A stretch of DNA of 64,000 nucleotides, from the NCBI GenBank assembly GCA_900113385.1, contig FOPE01000014.1, forward strand, positions 1-64,000. Reading direction: 5' to 3'. How positions within the stretch are numbered: position 1 is the stretch's first letter; the number at the start of each line of letters is the position of its first letter. The notes under the pieces are model-generated. The model had not been told where the DNA came from, ran no database searches, and was given only the letters and a program-made list of their open reading frames with translations. The position numbers and the translations under genes are program-made. Source of the stretch: Lachnospiraceae bacterium C7 (lineage in GTDB: Bacteria; Bacillota; Clostridia; Lachnospirales; Lachnospiraceae). Below are positions 18,831 to 28,012 of this stretch, piece after piece.

Positions 18831-19705
18831 TTATTCTTTTTTGCAGATTTTTTTACCTCTTCATGATAAAAATAGTTGACCATTATAGGTAGTTGACCAA
18901 ATTCTGACATCTGAGTATCATCATCTCTTACATACTTCATATTATTATTTTCTGCATATTTTTGCAGTTTTTCATTAAGGTTATTCCAGTAATCACGATT
19001 TTTTTTAGAATAAATCTCATAATAAAGTTCGTCTAATTCTGGATGATTGTTATGAATCCAATCCATTATTCTTGCCCTATAATCTCCACGCAAATTAAGA
19101 TTTTCTAGCCATACCAAATTGCATCGATCCTTTGCTTTTTCAATTATAGCTTCTGGATCTGTTATTCCAGGAAATATAGGTGAAATAAAGCAGGTTGTTT
19201 TTATTCCTGATTCATATAGTTGTTTCATTGTCTCTAGGCGTCGTTTTATTGTTGCTCCTTTGTCCATTTCCTTTTTAAAATTTTCATCTATCGTATTAAT
19301 GGAAATGGCTACTCTCGCATTTGGAAAAGTTTTTATTAAATCAAGATCTCTAAGTACAAGATCTGATCTTGTGGCAATACTAATTGATATTCCTGAACCT
19401 TGCAGTTGTTTTAGCAGTTTTCGTGTTCGTTCATATTTTTTTTCGCATGGTTGATAAGGATCTGTAACAGAGCCAATAAATGCCTCTTTTCCTGCATATT
19501 TTGATGGATTTTTTAAAATCCCCCAGTTTTTTACATCTACAAAATCCCCCCATGGTTCTGAATAATTCGTAAATCGTTTCATAAAACTTGCATAACAATA
19601 TTTACATGCATGCGCACACCCTACGTATGGATTTACTGAAAAATCAGCTACTGGCAAATTTGATTTTGTCATAATTCCTTTAACATCTATTTCTTTTATA
19701 ATCAT
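18824..19705 (-). CDS. SPL-family radical SAM protein
   Basis: The 293-residue protein has the iron-sulfur motif CAHACKYCY near residue 28 and the SVNPYVGC lead-in of the spore-photoproduct-lyase-like radical SAM family (Rv2578c/PA0069 group). The ATG at 19705 is preferred because GGAG lies six bases before it; upstream in-frame starts lack a ribosome site. It shares about half its residues with the island-borne protein at 35097 but has the host's AT-rich codon use. Reaction and substrate are unknown. Confidence 0.85.
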   Translation of the reverse strand: MIIKEIDVKGIMTKSNLPVADFSVNPYVGCAHACKYCYASFMKRFTNYSEPWGDFVDVKNWGILKNPSKYAGKEAFIGSVTDPYQPCEKKYERTRKLLKQLQGSGISISIATRSDLVLRDLDLIKTFPNARVAISINTIDENFKKEMDKGATIKRRLETMKQLYESGIKTTCFISPIFPGITDPEAIIEKAKDRCNLVWLENLNLRGDYRARIMDWIHNNHPELDELYYEIYSKKNRDYWNNLNEKLQKYAENNNMKYVRDDDTQMSEFGQLPIMVNYFYHEEVKKSAKKNKK

Positions 19706-19789
19706 ATGCATCTCCAAAATATCTATATTCTTTAGCACTTTTTAATTTTGTGCTTTACTTATATGCATTCTGCATACTTCTTTTATTAT

Positions 19790-19875
19790 TTCGTTACATG
19801 TAACTTTTTTTGTTATCTTGTCACGTGTAGCTTTTGTTGTTTTATCTCGTGTAGCTTTTGTTGTTTTGCTATGAT
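19790..19875. repeat. 24-bp tandem repeat, about 3 copies
   Basis: Degenerate units related to TCTCGTGTAGCTTTTGTTGT + TTTA lie upstream of the radical SAM gene; the outermost copy has CACGTGTAGC. Confidence 0.7.
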
Positions 19876-19994
19876 ATAGATATTAAACCATCCATATCAT
19901 AGCTACAAGTACGCAGTTTTTTTAAACATAGTACCATTTTTGATACTTTTGGACACGCCTAGGAATTGGAGATGTAAACAAAATACTTAATTTT

Positions 19995-20216
19995 TTATTC
20001 TTCTCCATCTTTGCTATATTCAAGCAAATCCCCTGGCTGACATTCAAGCGCTTCGCATAATTTTGTTAACGTACTAACCTTAATCGCTTTTGCCTTACCC
20101 GTTTTTAAAATAGACATATTTGCTACTGTAATTCCAACTTTATCTGCAAGTTCAGTAACTGTCATTTTTCGCTTAGCAAGCATAACGTCAATGTTAAAAA
20201 TAATTTTACCTTCCAT
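19995..20216 (-). CDS. XRE-family regulator paired with DUF2975
   Basis: The 73-residue protein is one Cro/CI helix-turn-helix (MTVTELADKVGITVANMSILKTG) ending in the CQPGDLLEY motif typical of YozG-type regulators. ATG at 20216 has GGAGG five bases upstream; the GTG at 20228 is less likely. It starts a few bases after the DUF2975 gene, a pair found together in many Firmicutes, where the small regulator is thought to control the membrane protein. Confidence 0.88.
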   Translation of the reverse strand: MEGKIIFNIDVMLAKRKMTVTELADKVGITVANMSILKTGKAKAIKVSTLTKLCEALECQPGDLLEYSKDGEE

Positions 20217-20227
20217 ATATTCCTCCA

Positions 20228-20707
20228 CTATATTGTTAGATCACTTTGCTCTTGCAAATCTGCTGCTTTTTTAACTAAATGAGATAGTACTGCTGCAGCC
20301 ACTGCGACTGCAATGCCTACAAATACAACAATTAATGACAAAAGCATTACTCCTGGATGGCTCATATTAACCAATAGTAATAATATATTTCCTACCATAA
20401 AAAATGCGGCATCTCCTGACATAACCCAAGAAATCCATTTGAGATATTCTGCATTTGCATTGGAAAATGACTGATTTTTTCCTATCTGATTTGCGATTTT
20501 CCAACCGAGTCCTAAAATCACATAGCATGGCACACAACACACCCACAAAAATATTAACCAAGGCCAAAAACAATTTGTCAATTCTGGATAATCGTATAAT
20601 ATCGCATTACCACATGCCGGTAAAACTCCAAAACAAATGCCTATTCCGCATATTCCAACTCCTATAATTATAATTTTTAACCATTTTGCAAGTACTCTTT
20701 GTTCCAT
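20228..20707 (-). CDS. DUF2975 membrane protein
   Basis: The 159-residue protein has four predicted helices and an N-terminal WLKIIIIGVGICGIG segment, matching DUF2975. It is the first gene of a two-gene operon with the XRE regulator. Function is unknown; its partner suggests a regulated membrane sensor or immunity-like role. Confidence 0.8.
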   Translation of the reverse strand: MEQRVLAKWLKIIIIGVGICGIGICFGVLPACGNAILYDYPELTNCFWPWLIFLWVCCVPCYVILGLGWKIANQIGKNQSFSNANAEYLKWISWVMSGDAAFFMVGNILLLLVNMSHPGVMLLSLIVVFVGIAVAVAAAVLSHLVKKAADLQEQSDLTI

Positions 20708-20879
20708 AATACCTACCTCCTAAAATTGATTTTATTTTTATTATTTGTTACAAATCACTTTGTTTGCTTCTCTTTGAAAATACCACTTAATATATCGCTT
20801 GTCAATATATTTTTATCGTAATTCGATATTTTTTTATTATTTTGTTTTTAACAGAATATTCATTTGAATTTACCACGTG

Positions 20880-20953
20880 GCTGGTAAGAATAATCTGAGT
20901 ACTTGCTATTTTTTCTTATTGCTGGTAAGAATAATCTGAGTACTTGCTATTTT
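20880..20953. repeat. 41-bp direct duplication
   Basis: CTGGTAAGAATAATCTGAGT with its following 20 bases occurs twice, starting at 20881 and 20922, upstream of the thioredoxin gene. Confidence 0.85.
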
Positions 20954-21039
20954 GTTCGCACCTTGTAAAATAAATATAGACATTTTTTAGAATGCAATTG
21001 TGATTTACAATTATATCTATCAATTTTGGAGGGTTTAAT

Positions 21040-21360
21040 ATGATTATTCTAAATAAAAATGAAAGTTTTGATAAATTAATAAAAAATAATAATCTTACAA
21101 TTATCCAATTTGGATCTGATTCTTGCGGTCCATGTTTTTCAATAAAAAATAAAATTGATGAATGGCTTAAAAAACATCCAAATGTTGACAATCGATACAT
21201 CCCTATTGAGCTTTTTCCTGAGATTGCTGCACAACATGATGTTTTTGGAGTTCCTTCAACTATTGTGTATTACGGTGGAAAAGAAGTTGTACGTGGAAGC
21301 CGTTATTATAGTTTAGAAGAAATATTTTTGAAATGCGAACGGCTCGAATTCATGATTTAA
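21040..21360 (+). CDS. Thioredoxin-family protein
   Basis: The 106-residue thiol-disulfide protein has the redox motif SCGPCF near residue 29 and cis-proline loop FGVPSTIVYY. It lacks a signal peptide, so it is cytoplasmic. The ATG is preceded by GGAGGG. No reductase is adjacent. Residues around the active site (GSDSCGPC) differ from WCGPC of canonical thioredoxin, so it may serve a special partner. Confidence 0.88.
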   Translation: MIILNKNESFDKLIKNNNLTIIQFGSDSCGPCFSIKNKIDEWLKKHPNVDNRYIPIELFPEIAAQHDVFGVPSTIVYYGGKEVVRGSRYYSLEEIFLKCERLEFMI

Positions 21361-21430
21361 GGACATGAAGTAGAATATGTGGATTGGTGTGTGCGGGATG
21401 GAGTGATAATAAAGCCTAATTTCATGTTTT

Positions 21431-21789
21431 GAGCTGGAACACAGCTATTATACGAAGCCAGGATGCAAAAAAACGGTTAAATTCTAGGGTTTTGAGCTGG
21501 AACCGGAAATTTTACGTGTAAAATAAAAAAAAATCATTTTTTACACGTAAGGTTTTAAGAAATTGGAAACAAAATTGATAGTTTGAGACTATTGTCATGA
21601 GATTTAGCTGAAATTAGTAACAAAGACCCCGAAATCGATTAATTTTTTTAATCAATTCCGAGCTTTTTAGGAAACTTTATAGTTTTTTTAGAAAATGCTA
21701 CGTGTAAATTTGGAAAAAAAATGAATTTACACGTAAAAAATCGAGTTCCACTTGAAAATTTGCTATAAAAATATAGTCGAAAAGTTTCC
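21431..21789. mobile_element. MITE-like element, copy B
   Basis: The core 21494-21754 (261 bp) has imperfect inverted termini, GCTGGAACCGG at left and GTTCCACTTG at right, each followed inward by TTTACGTGTAAA-type blocks. GAGCTGGAAC also occurs at the start of the extended copy (21431), so the element may be compound. It matches copies A and C throughout. The central hairpin at about 21625-21665 has mismatches that become G-U pairs only on the minus-strand RNA. Confidence 0.7.
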
Positions 21790-21920
21790 GAGGTGTGATT
21801 TTAACTACTTGGAAGTGAAATTTTAACTACTTGGAGGTGAGATTTTAACTACTTGGAGGTGTGATTTTAACTACTTGGAGGTGTGATTTTAACTACTTGG
21901 AGGTGTGATTTTAACTACCT
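21786..21920. repeat. 22-bp tandem repeat, 6 copies
   Basis: Units of GGAGGTGTGATTTTAACTAC + TT run directly from the end of MITE copy B to about 170 bp before the FKBP gene. Confidence 0.9.
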
Positions 21921-22087
21921 GAATGAATTTATCTGATTCGAACTTTTATACTTATTCATATTACATAAAATAAATTGATTTTTATTTTTTTTTCACAAAA
22001 CGTTGTAGAAATGAATGGTTTTTCCATGTATAATAAAGAAATATCGTTTCTATAAGATAAAGAAAATAATTTTAAGGAGATCAATAA

Positions 22088-22552
22088 ATGAGTACAGAAA
22101 ACAATCAATCAACACCTGCTTTTGAAGGTAAAAATGTTGGCAAAACTTGCCGCACACATTATAGCGGTACATTTAACGATGGTACACAATTTGATTCATC
22201 ATATGACAGAGGAGAACCTCTTGAATTTGTATGTGGTGCTGGAATGATGATTAAAGGCTTTGATGCTGCAGTTGCAAACATGGAAGTTGGTGAAAAAGTT
22301 GATATTCACCTTATGCCTGAAGAAGCTTATGGAATGCCTGATGAAAATGCAATTTTCACAGTAGAAATTGCAAGTATTCCTGGATCTGAAGAATTAGAAG
22401 TTGGTCAACAAGTATACTTACAGGATCAATTAGGCCGACCTTTCCCAGTAAAAGTAACTCAAAAAGATGATACAAACATTACTTTTGATGCAAATCACGA
22501 AATGGCTGGAAAAGAGCTTAATTTTACAATTGAACTTGTAGAAGTTTTATAA
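22088..22552 (+). CDS. FKBP-type peptidyl-prolyl isomerase (SlyD-like)
   Basis: The 154-residue foldase has the FKBP strands HYSGTFNDGTQFDSSYDRGEPLEF and MIKGFDAAVANMEVGEK, interrupted by the insert-in-flap region (about residues 70-135) typical of SlyD. This gives chaperone as well as cis-trans prolyl isomerase activity. The SlyD metal-binding His-rich tail is absent. AAGGAGATC precedes the ATG. It is cytoplasmic and monocistronic, with a strong terminator downstream. Confidence 0.9.
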   Translation: MSTENNQSTPAFEGKNVGKTCRTHYSGTFNDGTQFDSSYDRGEPLEFVCGAGMMIKGFDAAVANMEVGEKVDIHLMPEEAYGMPDENAIFTVEIASIPGSEELEVGQQVYLQDQLGRPFPVKVTQKDDTNITFDANHEMAGKELNFTIELVEVL

Positions 22553-22659
22553 ATCATAAAATTTAAGTATTATTAAATATTAAATACCTAGGGATTTTTA
22601 ATAGCACATTTAATTAAATTGTTAAATTTTATTTGAAGCTCTAGGTTTAGATTTTATTT

Positions 22660-22695
22660 AAGGTGGATTTTTAATAAAATCCACCTTATTTTTTA
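22660..22695 (+). terminator. Intrinsic terminator downstream of the FKBP gene
   Basis: A perfect 12-bp stem AAGGTGGATTTT/AAAATCCACCTT with a four-base loop is followed by six T residues. Confidence 0.9.
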
Positions 22696-22893
22696 ATTTA
22701 ATTATTATTTTTCTTTGAAATACATATTCAAGTAATCTATTGTCTGGACTACCAATTTCTAAAAAATTAATTTTATAAGCTTCGACATCTCTTCTAATAC
22801 TGATAATTACATGCTTTTGTTTTTTTTCTGAAGTTCTTCCTGTCCTTCATTTTGTATGTTTATCGTGAGTACTTTTATCTATCTCTGCCACAA

Positions 22894-23667
22894 CTATGGC
22901 AATCGCTTATTTTTAAATATTTCTACTCCTGCTATCATAAATAAAAACGCTGATATTCCGGACACTGTCAAAACATGATTCATATCCCTTAGCTGTTTTT
23001 GACCATTTAAGTAAGACGCACCACCTGTAAGATAGGTTGGAACATAGTCTTTTATTTTTTCAAAAGTTCCGCCAATATAAAATACAACAACAAGCGCAAG
23101 TAGTAAGATAAGTCCTAAATTTGAAGACGACGTTGTTGCAAGGCACATCATTTCTATACAAATAACCCACAATCCAAATATGAACCAACAAACTGCTGGC
23201 AACATTAAATCTGTAACCGATGAATTATTCCAATAATACTCATTATAAAAATAAGTTACTAGCCAACATGTCCAATATCCTATTGTCCATATTAAAAAAA
23301 CTACTATTTCTTTTGCCATAAAAATACTTACTTTAGATACTCCTTTTGTGACAAAAGGTATAAGCGTTCCCTTTTCATATTCATGTGCAAATAAACTAGA
23401 CACTGCAATCACCATAATTATAAGGGCTATAGGAAGATTTTTGTAAAATTGAACCCAGGAATCTAATGCTGTCACTTTTGTCATCTTTGTTATTATTCCG
23501 GCCTCTGAAAGTGACTTAGACATTTTTTCCATAATATACGGTGTAAGCTTTGCAATAAAAGGATTCATCATTCCCAAAAGGACAAAAACGCCCAATAAAA
23601 TTAGGCCTTTTCCTGTTCTGATCAATTCCATCACTTCTTTGTGTAAAAAAGTTAAAAAGTCTTTCAT
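22894..23667 (-). CDS. ABC-2 family transporter permease
   Basis: The 257-residue protein has about six membrane helices and the FLHKEVMELIRTGKG start usual for ABC-2 permeases of the NatB/BcrB kind. Its start overlaps the stop of the ATPase gene by four bases (ATGA), so translation is coupled. It is the last gene of a LytTR-PLDc_N-ABC operon. Substrate unknown. Confidence 0.85.
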   Translation of the reverse strand: MKDFLTFLHKEVMELIRTGKGLILLGVFVLLGMMNPFIAKLTPYIMEKMSKSLSEAGIITKMTKVTALDSWVQFYKNLPIALIIMVIAVSSLFAHEYEKGTLIPFVTKGVSKVSIFMAKEIVVFLIWTIGYWTCWLVTYFYNEYYWNNSSVTDLMLPAVCWFIFGLWVICIEMMCLATTSSSNLGLILLLALVVVFYIGGTFEKIKDYVPTYLTGGASYLNGQKQLRDMNHVLTVSGISAFLFMIAGVEIFKNKRLP

Positions 23668-24560
23668 TTTCCTACTACCTCCATAAATAGAGATTCCAGT
23701 GTAGGTTCCGAAATCTCATATTTAATAATACTAATTTTATTTTTCACAATAAACTCCAATACGGTTTGTGCATAAGTTTCCGTTGTATCATTAAATATAA
23801 CTTTATTGTATTCTTCTACACTTTCTGGAAAAGCTGATAAAATTCGAGATATATCATCATTGTTCTCCACTGTGACTTCTAACTGTGAACGATGTTCAAC
23901 TTTTTTTATTTTTTCAATCGTTCCGGATAAGGCGATATTACCTTTTTCAAGAAATGCCACTCTATCGCAAATTTTTTCTACATCTTTTAAGATATGTGTC
24001 GAAAAAATTACAGCTGAGTTTTTCCCTACTTCTGATATGATATCTAACACTTCTTTTCTTCCCACTGGGTCTAATGCCGAGGTTGGTTCATCAAAAATTA
24101 CGAGTTTAGGCTTGCAATAGATTGCTTGAGCGACTCCAAGTCTTTGTTTCATACCTCGTGAAAAACCTTTTATATGACTTTTTTCATTTTTCAACCCTAC
24201 AAGTTCTAAAAGTTCTTCTGAGCGTATATCTATTTCTTTGCGACTCATTCCTGCTACTTTTCCGCACAAACTCAAATATTCATACGCTGTCATATATCCA
24301 TAAAATTCTGGAACATCAGGAAGATATCCTATATCCCCTAATGTTTTTTTCTTATAACTTACTTCTCTTCCGCAAACCGTAATTTTTCCTTTATCAAACG
24401 GCATTAACCCTAAAATTGATTTCATAAGAGTTGTTTTACCAGCTCCATTTCTACCCACAAGTCCAAAAATACATTTTTCTGGGACATCAAAATTGACATC
24501 TGATAGTACTTCTTTAACTCCAAATTTTTTGGCAACGTGAGAGACATTAAGAATATCCAT
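23664..24560 (-). CDS. ABC transporter ATP-binding protein (BcrA/NatA-like)
   Basis: The 298-residue ATPase has Walker A GRNGAGKTT, signature FSRGMKQRLG, Walker B LVIFDEPTSALD and H-loop STHIL, followed by a C-terminal accessory region. ACAGGAGGGC precedes the ATG. It pairs with the overlapping permease. Its likely role is export of, or defence against, an antimicrobial compound, inferred from family and LytTR control. Confidence 0.9.
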   Translation of the reverse strand: MDILNVSHVAKKFGVKEVLSDVNFDVPEKCIFGLVGRNGAGKTTLMKSILGLMPFDKGKITVCGREVSYKKKTLGDIGYLPDVPEFYGYMTAYEYLSLCGKVAGMSRKEIDIRSEELLELVGLKNEKSHIKGFSRGMKQRLGVAQAIYCKPKLVIFDEPTSALDPVGRKEVLDIISEVGKNSAVIFSTHILKDVEKICDRVAFLEKGNIALSGTIEKIKKVEHRSQLEVTVENNDDISRILSAFPESVEEYNKVIFNDTTETYAQTVLEFIVKNKISIIKYEISEPTLESLFMEVVGK

Positions 24561-24658
24561 AACTTGCCCTCCTGTTACAATAATTATTCATTATTTAAGC
24601 TTGTACTTGTTAATTTTTCTTGTTTCTACAGCATTATTTCACTTATTACATTTTTTAA

Positions 24659-24859
24659 TTAGGCATCTTCTCTTCCTAATAACAGATACAAAATAGGCCC
24701 TATGAAATTCATTCCTACAATGCAAACTATTAGCCATAAAGCTCTGTTCCCCATTTTGTAGTGATTATGTCTAAGTATATGCACTATACTATATCCTAAT
24801 AATAAAAATTGAACTATAACTATTGGTGCTAAAAGTGGTAAAATATCTTTTGCTATCAT
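24659..24859 (-). CDS. PLDc_N-domain small membrane protein
   Basis: The 66-residue protein has two membrane helices and ends ILYLLLGRED, the hallmark of the PLDc_N domain. Stand-alone forms often precede BcrA-type ABC operons in Firmicutes. It lies between the LytTR regulator and the ATPase. A role as small regulator or immunity-type protein is plausible but unproven. Confidence 0.8.
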   Translation of the reverse strand: MIAKDILPLLAPIVIVQFLLLGYSIVHILRHNHYKMGNRALWLIVCIVGMNFIGPILYLLLGREDA

Positions 24860-25050
24860 GTCTAATTAACCTCTCCTTCTAAATTTCTGATGTGTAAGTA
24901 TTTTTAAGTAATTCTAAAAATTAATTTTCTTATGCATAAATAATTTTAAATAATTCCATACAATTAATTTTCTTATACATAACTAATTTTGAAAAATTAC
25001 TTTTCTCAATTATAATTATATATATTCATATAAATTTATTTCAACCATCA

Positions 25051-25079
25051 TGTAACGAAACTATTTTTTTGTAACAAAA
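25051..25079. promoter_or_regulatory. Candidate LytTR operator, site 3
   Basis: TGTAACGAAA at 25051 and TGTAACAAAA at 25070 form a direct repeat with 19-bp period. The second half overlaps the 3' end of the LytTR gene, and the site lies 192 bp upstream of the PLDc_N start. Confidence 0.5.
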
Positions 25080-25777
25080 CCATCACTATCAATTATATTT
25101 TTTAAAAATTCATTGTAATATTTTGCTCCTACCGGAATTTTATCCCCAGAACTCAAATAAACTTCTTGATTGTTTATCTTATTTATAAATAATACATTTA
25201 CGATATAAGATCTATGAACTCTTAGAAAATTAGACTCTTTTAATTTTTTTTCCAAATTTCCTAAATTTTTAGAAATCGTTACAGTTTTATCTTCATACTT
25301 AATTTTTGAATATCTCCCAATCGCCTTTATATATTTAATTTGTTTTATATTAATCTTTTTTTTCTTCCCACCATAATCCATGTATCCAATTGTTTCAATC
25401 TTATCATTTATATGCTCTTTTAAAAAATTAAAAACATCACCAAAATTTATATCATCATTTATTGGTTTTGTTAAAAAACCTCTTGTTTTATTTAAAAAGC
25501 ATCTTGTTAATTCACCATAAGTTTCGGAAATATATACTACATTATCTATACTATTTGACTTTTCAATTCTTTTTTGCATTCTGTCATTAAAATCAATTCC
25601 ATCTAAATCACAAAATAGTATATCTATACTTTCATTTTTTAACCTTATATTTTTATCCATCTTTCTAATGTCACTAAATATAAAAAATTGGATTTCTCTG
25701 TTAATAAATTCTATTTGCATTTTTTTCCTAATCATATCCAGCAAATGTATATCTTTCGTAAATACTATGACTTTCAT
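25061..25777 (-). CDS. LytTR-family response regulator
   Basis: The 238-residue protein has a receiver-like N-terminal domain (Asp in LFCDLDGID, Lys in GFLTKPI) and a C-terminal LytTR domain (about 130-232; IKYIKAIGRYSKIKY, LRVHRSYIVN). No kinase gene is adjacent. It heads the PLDc_N-ABC operon and has direct-repeat sites both upstream (25861) and at its own 3' end (25051). This suggests autoregulation plus activation of the exporter genes. AAAAGGAGAG precedes the ATG. Confidence 0.87.
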   Translation of the reverse strand: MKVIVFTKDIHLLDMIRKKMQIEFINREIQFFIFSDIRKMDKNIRLKNESIDILFCDLDGIDFNDRMQKRIEKSNSIDNVVYISETYGELTRCFLNKTRGFLTKPINDDINFGDVFNFLKEHINDKIETIGYMDYGGKKKKINIKQIKYIKAIGRYSKIKYEDKTVTISKNLGNLEKKLKESNFLRVHRSYIVNVLFINKINNQEVYLSSGDKIPVGAKYYNEFLKNIIDSDGFVTKK

Positions 25778-25860
25778 TTTTCCACTCTCCTTTTATGCCC
25801 CAACTCTAAATGTACCAATATTATCAGTATACGTATACGATATACTTGTTTCAACTTTTT

Positions 25861-25890
25861 TGTAACAAAATATTTTTTTTTGTAATGAAA
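25861..25890. promoter_or_regulatory. Candidate LytTR operator, site 2
   Basis: TGTAACAAAA at 25861 and TGTAATGAAA at 25881 form a direct repeat with 20-bp period, 84 bp upstream of the LytTR gene start. Confidence 0.55.
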
Positions 25891-26197
25891 CTTTTTATTT
25901 AATCGTTTCTATACCTGTCTGAGAAATCGACTTATTTGTATACTAATTTGATAAATCTGTGTAACAATTTAATGTATGGGAAAATTAAGGTGTTTGCTGC
26001 TGGATGATGAGCTTTCTATGGACTTTAATTTACTTTTTACAGCGTTTTTGATGATTTTGGAATTTTCGCTGTTATATGATTATCGCCCAGCTATAATTCC
26101 ATATTTAAGACTATCTTTTTATGCCATTTCACATGCTATCACATATATGCATATATTTCCACACTTATTCACTTCTGTTTTAAAAATATTTTTCCAA
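25891..26197. other. Intergenic region without a supported gene
   Basis: It separates the LytTR promoter from the macrodomain gene's 3' end. An 82-codon plus-strand frame here has no ribosome site or family resemblance and is not proposed as a gene. Confidence 0.5.
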
Positions 26198-26731
26198 CTA
26201 CATTCTCTCCTTCATGTTTTCTAATACTTCTTGATATACCAACCAGTCTTCTTTGCAGAAATTCACTATTACAACGCGCATTCCATATTCCTTGTTTTGA
26301 TTAAACCAATCGTCAATTGCTGCAATTGCTATTTCAGCAGCTTCCTTTTTTGGATACCCATATACCCCTGTGGATATTCCTGGAAAAGCAACACTGTGCA
26401 AATGATGTCTCGCCGCAAGTTCCAATGAATTGTAATAGCATCCAAAAAGATGATTTACATCCTCCTTTGTTCCACTATATATTGGACCCACTGTGTGAAT
26501 TACATGTTTTGCTGGAAGTTTATATCCTTTAGTAATTACAGCTTTTCCAGTTTCACATCCATGAAACTTACGACATTCCTCTAGCAATTCTTTTCCTGCT
26601 GCCCTGTGAATCGCGCCATCCACTCCGCCACCACCAAGTAAACTATTATTTGCAGCATTAACAATCGCTTCCACTGGCAGTTGTGTTATATCTCCAATAA
26701 AAAACTCTATGCTATTTTTCTGTTCATTCAT
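26198..26731 (-). CDS. Macrodomain protein, O-acetyl-ADP-ribose deacetylase-like
   Basis: The 177-residue MacroD/YmdB-type protein has the ligand loop [20 protein letters not shown], the GKAVITKGY strand and the second loop [11 protein letters not shown]. It should bind ADP-ribose and remove acetyl or ADP-ribosyl groups. The ATG at 26731 follows AGAGGTG; the in-frame GTG at 26743 is part of that site. It is close to, but probably not co-transcribed with, the methyltransferase cluster upstream. Confidence 0.92.
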   Translation of the reverse strand: MNEQKNSIEFFIGDITQLPVEAIVNAANNSLLGGGGVDGAIHRAAGKELLEECRKFHGCETGKAVITKGYKLPAKHVIHTVGPIYSGTKEDVNHLFGCYYNSLELAARHHLHSVAFPGISTGVYGYPKKEAAEIAIAAIDDWFNQNKEYGMRVVIVNFCKEDWLVYQEVLENMKERM

Positions 26732-26817
26732 TATTGAAATCACCTCTATGAAATCTTTGTAAAGTATTAGTCAAAATTGGAAAATATATCTTCTATATTA
26801 CCTTTATATTCTATATC

Positions 26818-27531
26818 TTAGCGCAAATTTGCAACAATATATATTTCTCCAGAAATATCTGGATATTTTTCACCCAGTTGTAAAAACGCTTGAATCATTT
26901 CATCATTCCAATATTGATTAATTTGGCCATTTGATAGTGGTTTTAACCAGTATCCCCCACTTGCCTTAATATTAAAACCAGCATCTATAAAATCTTTTCG
27001 TAGCAATTCCATATTATATACCCTGCGATGACCATTTAAGTGATCCGTTTCATTTAATTGACTTTCACTATCAAGCATCCCCATTTTAACTGCTGCCTGA
27101 CGATGGATGCTGTGCGAATTTGGAACAGCCGCCAATATGCTTCCTCCTGTTTCCAGCCATTTTTTACACATTTTAAGGATAGCAACAGGATCTTCTACAT
27201 GTTCTAATACATGTCCTAAAATGATATTATCAAAGCGTTTTTCAGTGTTAAACTCTTCAAAAAGACTAACAATTCCTTTAATTTTTGGATATCGCTTTGT
27301 TATGCTTTCGACAAAAAAATCCGCACCATCAACAATAGTATAGTCCTCATAATATTGATAAAGATAATCTGTCATGACGCCTTCAGCAGGTCCAAGTTCA
27401 AGCACACTACCATTATTCATGTAACGTCTAAATATTTTTCCGCAATAGTTAGTAGTGTTCGTCATTACTCCATCTGCATATCCGGCTATTTTTCCGTGTT
27501 CTATAACTCTATTTTTTTCATTTGTATTCAT
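26818..27531 (-). CDS. Class I SAM-dependent methyltransferase
   Basis: The 237-residue enzyme has motif I VLELGPAEGVMTDYL, motif II acidic YTIVDGADFF and motif IV FDNIILGHVLEHVEDP. The shape is that of sugar or small-molecule O-methyltransferases of the Methyltransf_23 type. ATG at 27531 stands eight bases after AAGGAG. It is the last gene of the FkbH-ACP cluster; a role in methylating a transferred glyceroyl or sugar group is inferred from position. Confidence 0.8.
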   Translation of the reverse strand: MNTNEKNRVIEHGKIAGYADGVMTNTTNYCGKIFRRYMNNGSVLELGPAEGVMTDYLYQYYEDYTIVDGADFFVESITKRYPKIKGIVSLFEEFNTEKRFDNIILGHVLEHVEDPVAILKMCKKWLETGGSILAAVPNSHSIHRQAAVKMGMLDSESQLNETDHLNGHRRVYNMELLRKDFIDAGFNIKASGGYWLKPLSNGQINQYWNDEMIQAFLQLGEKYPDISGEIYIVANLR

Positions 27532-27619
27532 ATGCATCACTCCTTATAATTTACTTAAACAAGATACCATTACTTATTTTTTTATCGATTCTTATATCAC
27601 TTTTTCATTCATTTTATAT

Positions 27620-28012
27620 TCATTTAATTTCAACAATTTCAAACAACCCTATTTCAGAACTATATAAAAATGCAACACGTTGATTATTAATTGCAACTGC
27701 ATTTTCGGGTTCTTGAACAAGGATACAACCACTATTAACAAAATTTTGTATTGCCTCATCAATATCATCACACTCAAAACATAAATGATATGGTGCGTTC
27801 TTTAATCTTTTTAATGCTTTTCCTACAGCTTCACTCCCTTCATACGGATATACTAATTCCAAAAGATACGAATCCATCTGCATAAATGCTATATCAATAC
27901 TTCGATTCTTATCAAAAATAATCCCTTGCGTTAAAACGCCACCCATTTTTTCAAAATTTTGTATTGCCTTAGGCATATCTGAAACAAGGTAACCTATATG
28001 ATGTATTTTCAT
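27620..28012 (-). CDS. VOC-family (glyoxalase/methylmalonyl-CoA epimerase-like) protein
   Basis: The 130-residue VOC protein begins MKIHHIGYLVSDMPKAIQNF and ends with SSEIGLFEIVEIK. The metal ligands His4/5, Glu in LLELVYP, His in YHLCFEC and Glu near the end are recognisable. Its start overlaps the acetyltransferase stop (ATGA). In this cluster it may be an isomerase or epimerase acting on the acyl group; substrate unknown. Confidence 0.8.
   Translation of the reverse strand: MKIHHIGYLVSDMPKAIQNFEKMGGVLTQGIIFDKNRSIDIAFMQMDSYLLELVYPYEGSEAVGKALKRLKNAPYHLCFECDDIDEAIQNFVNSGCILVQEPENAVAINNQRVAFLYSSEIGLFEIVEIK

Noticed and set aside
22696-22893. Possible gene remnant on the minus strand
   Set aside because: Some protein-like words can be read (IISIRRDVEAYKINFLEIG) but frames are broken and no family is recognisable.
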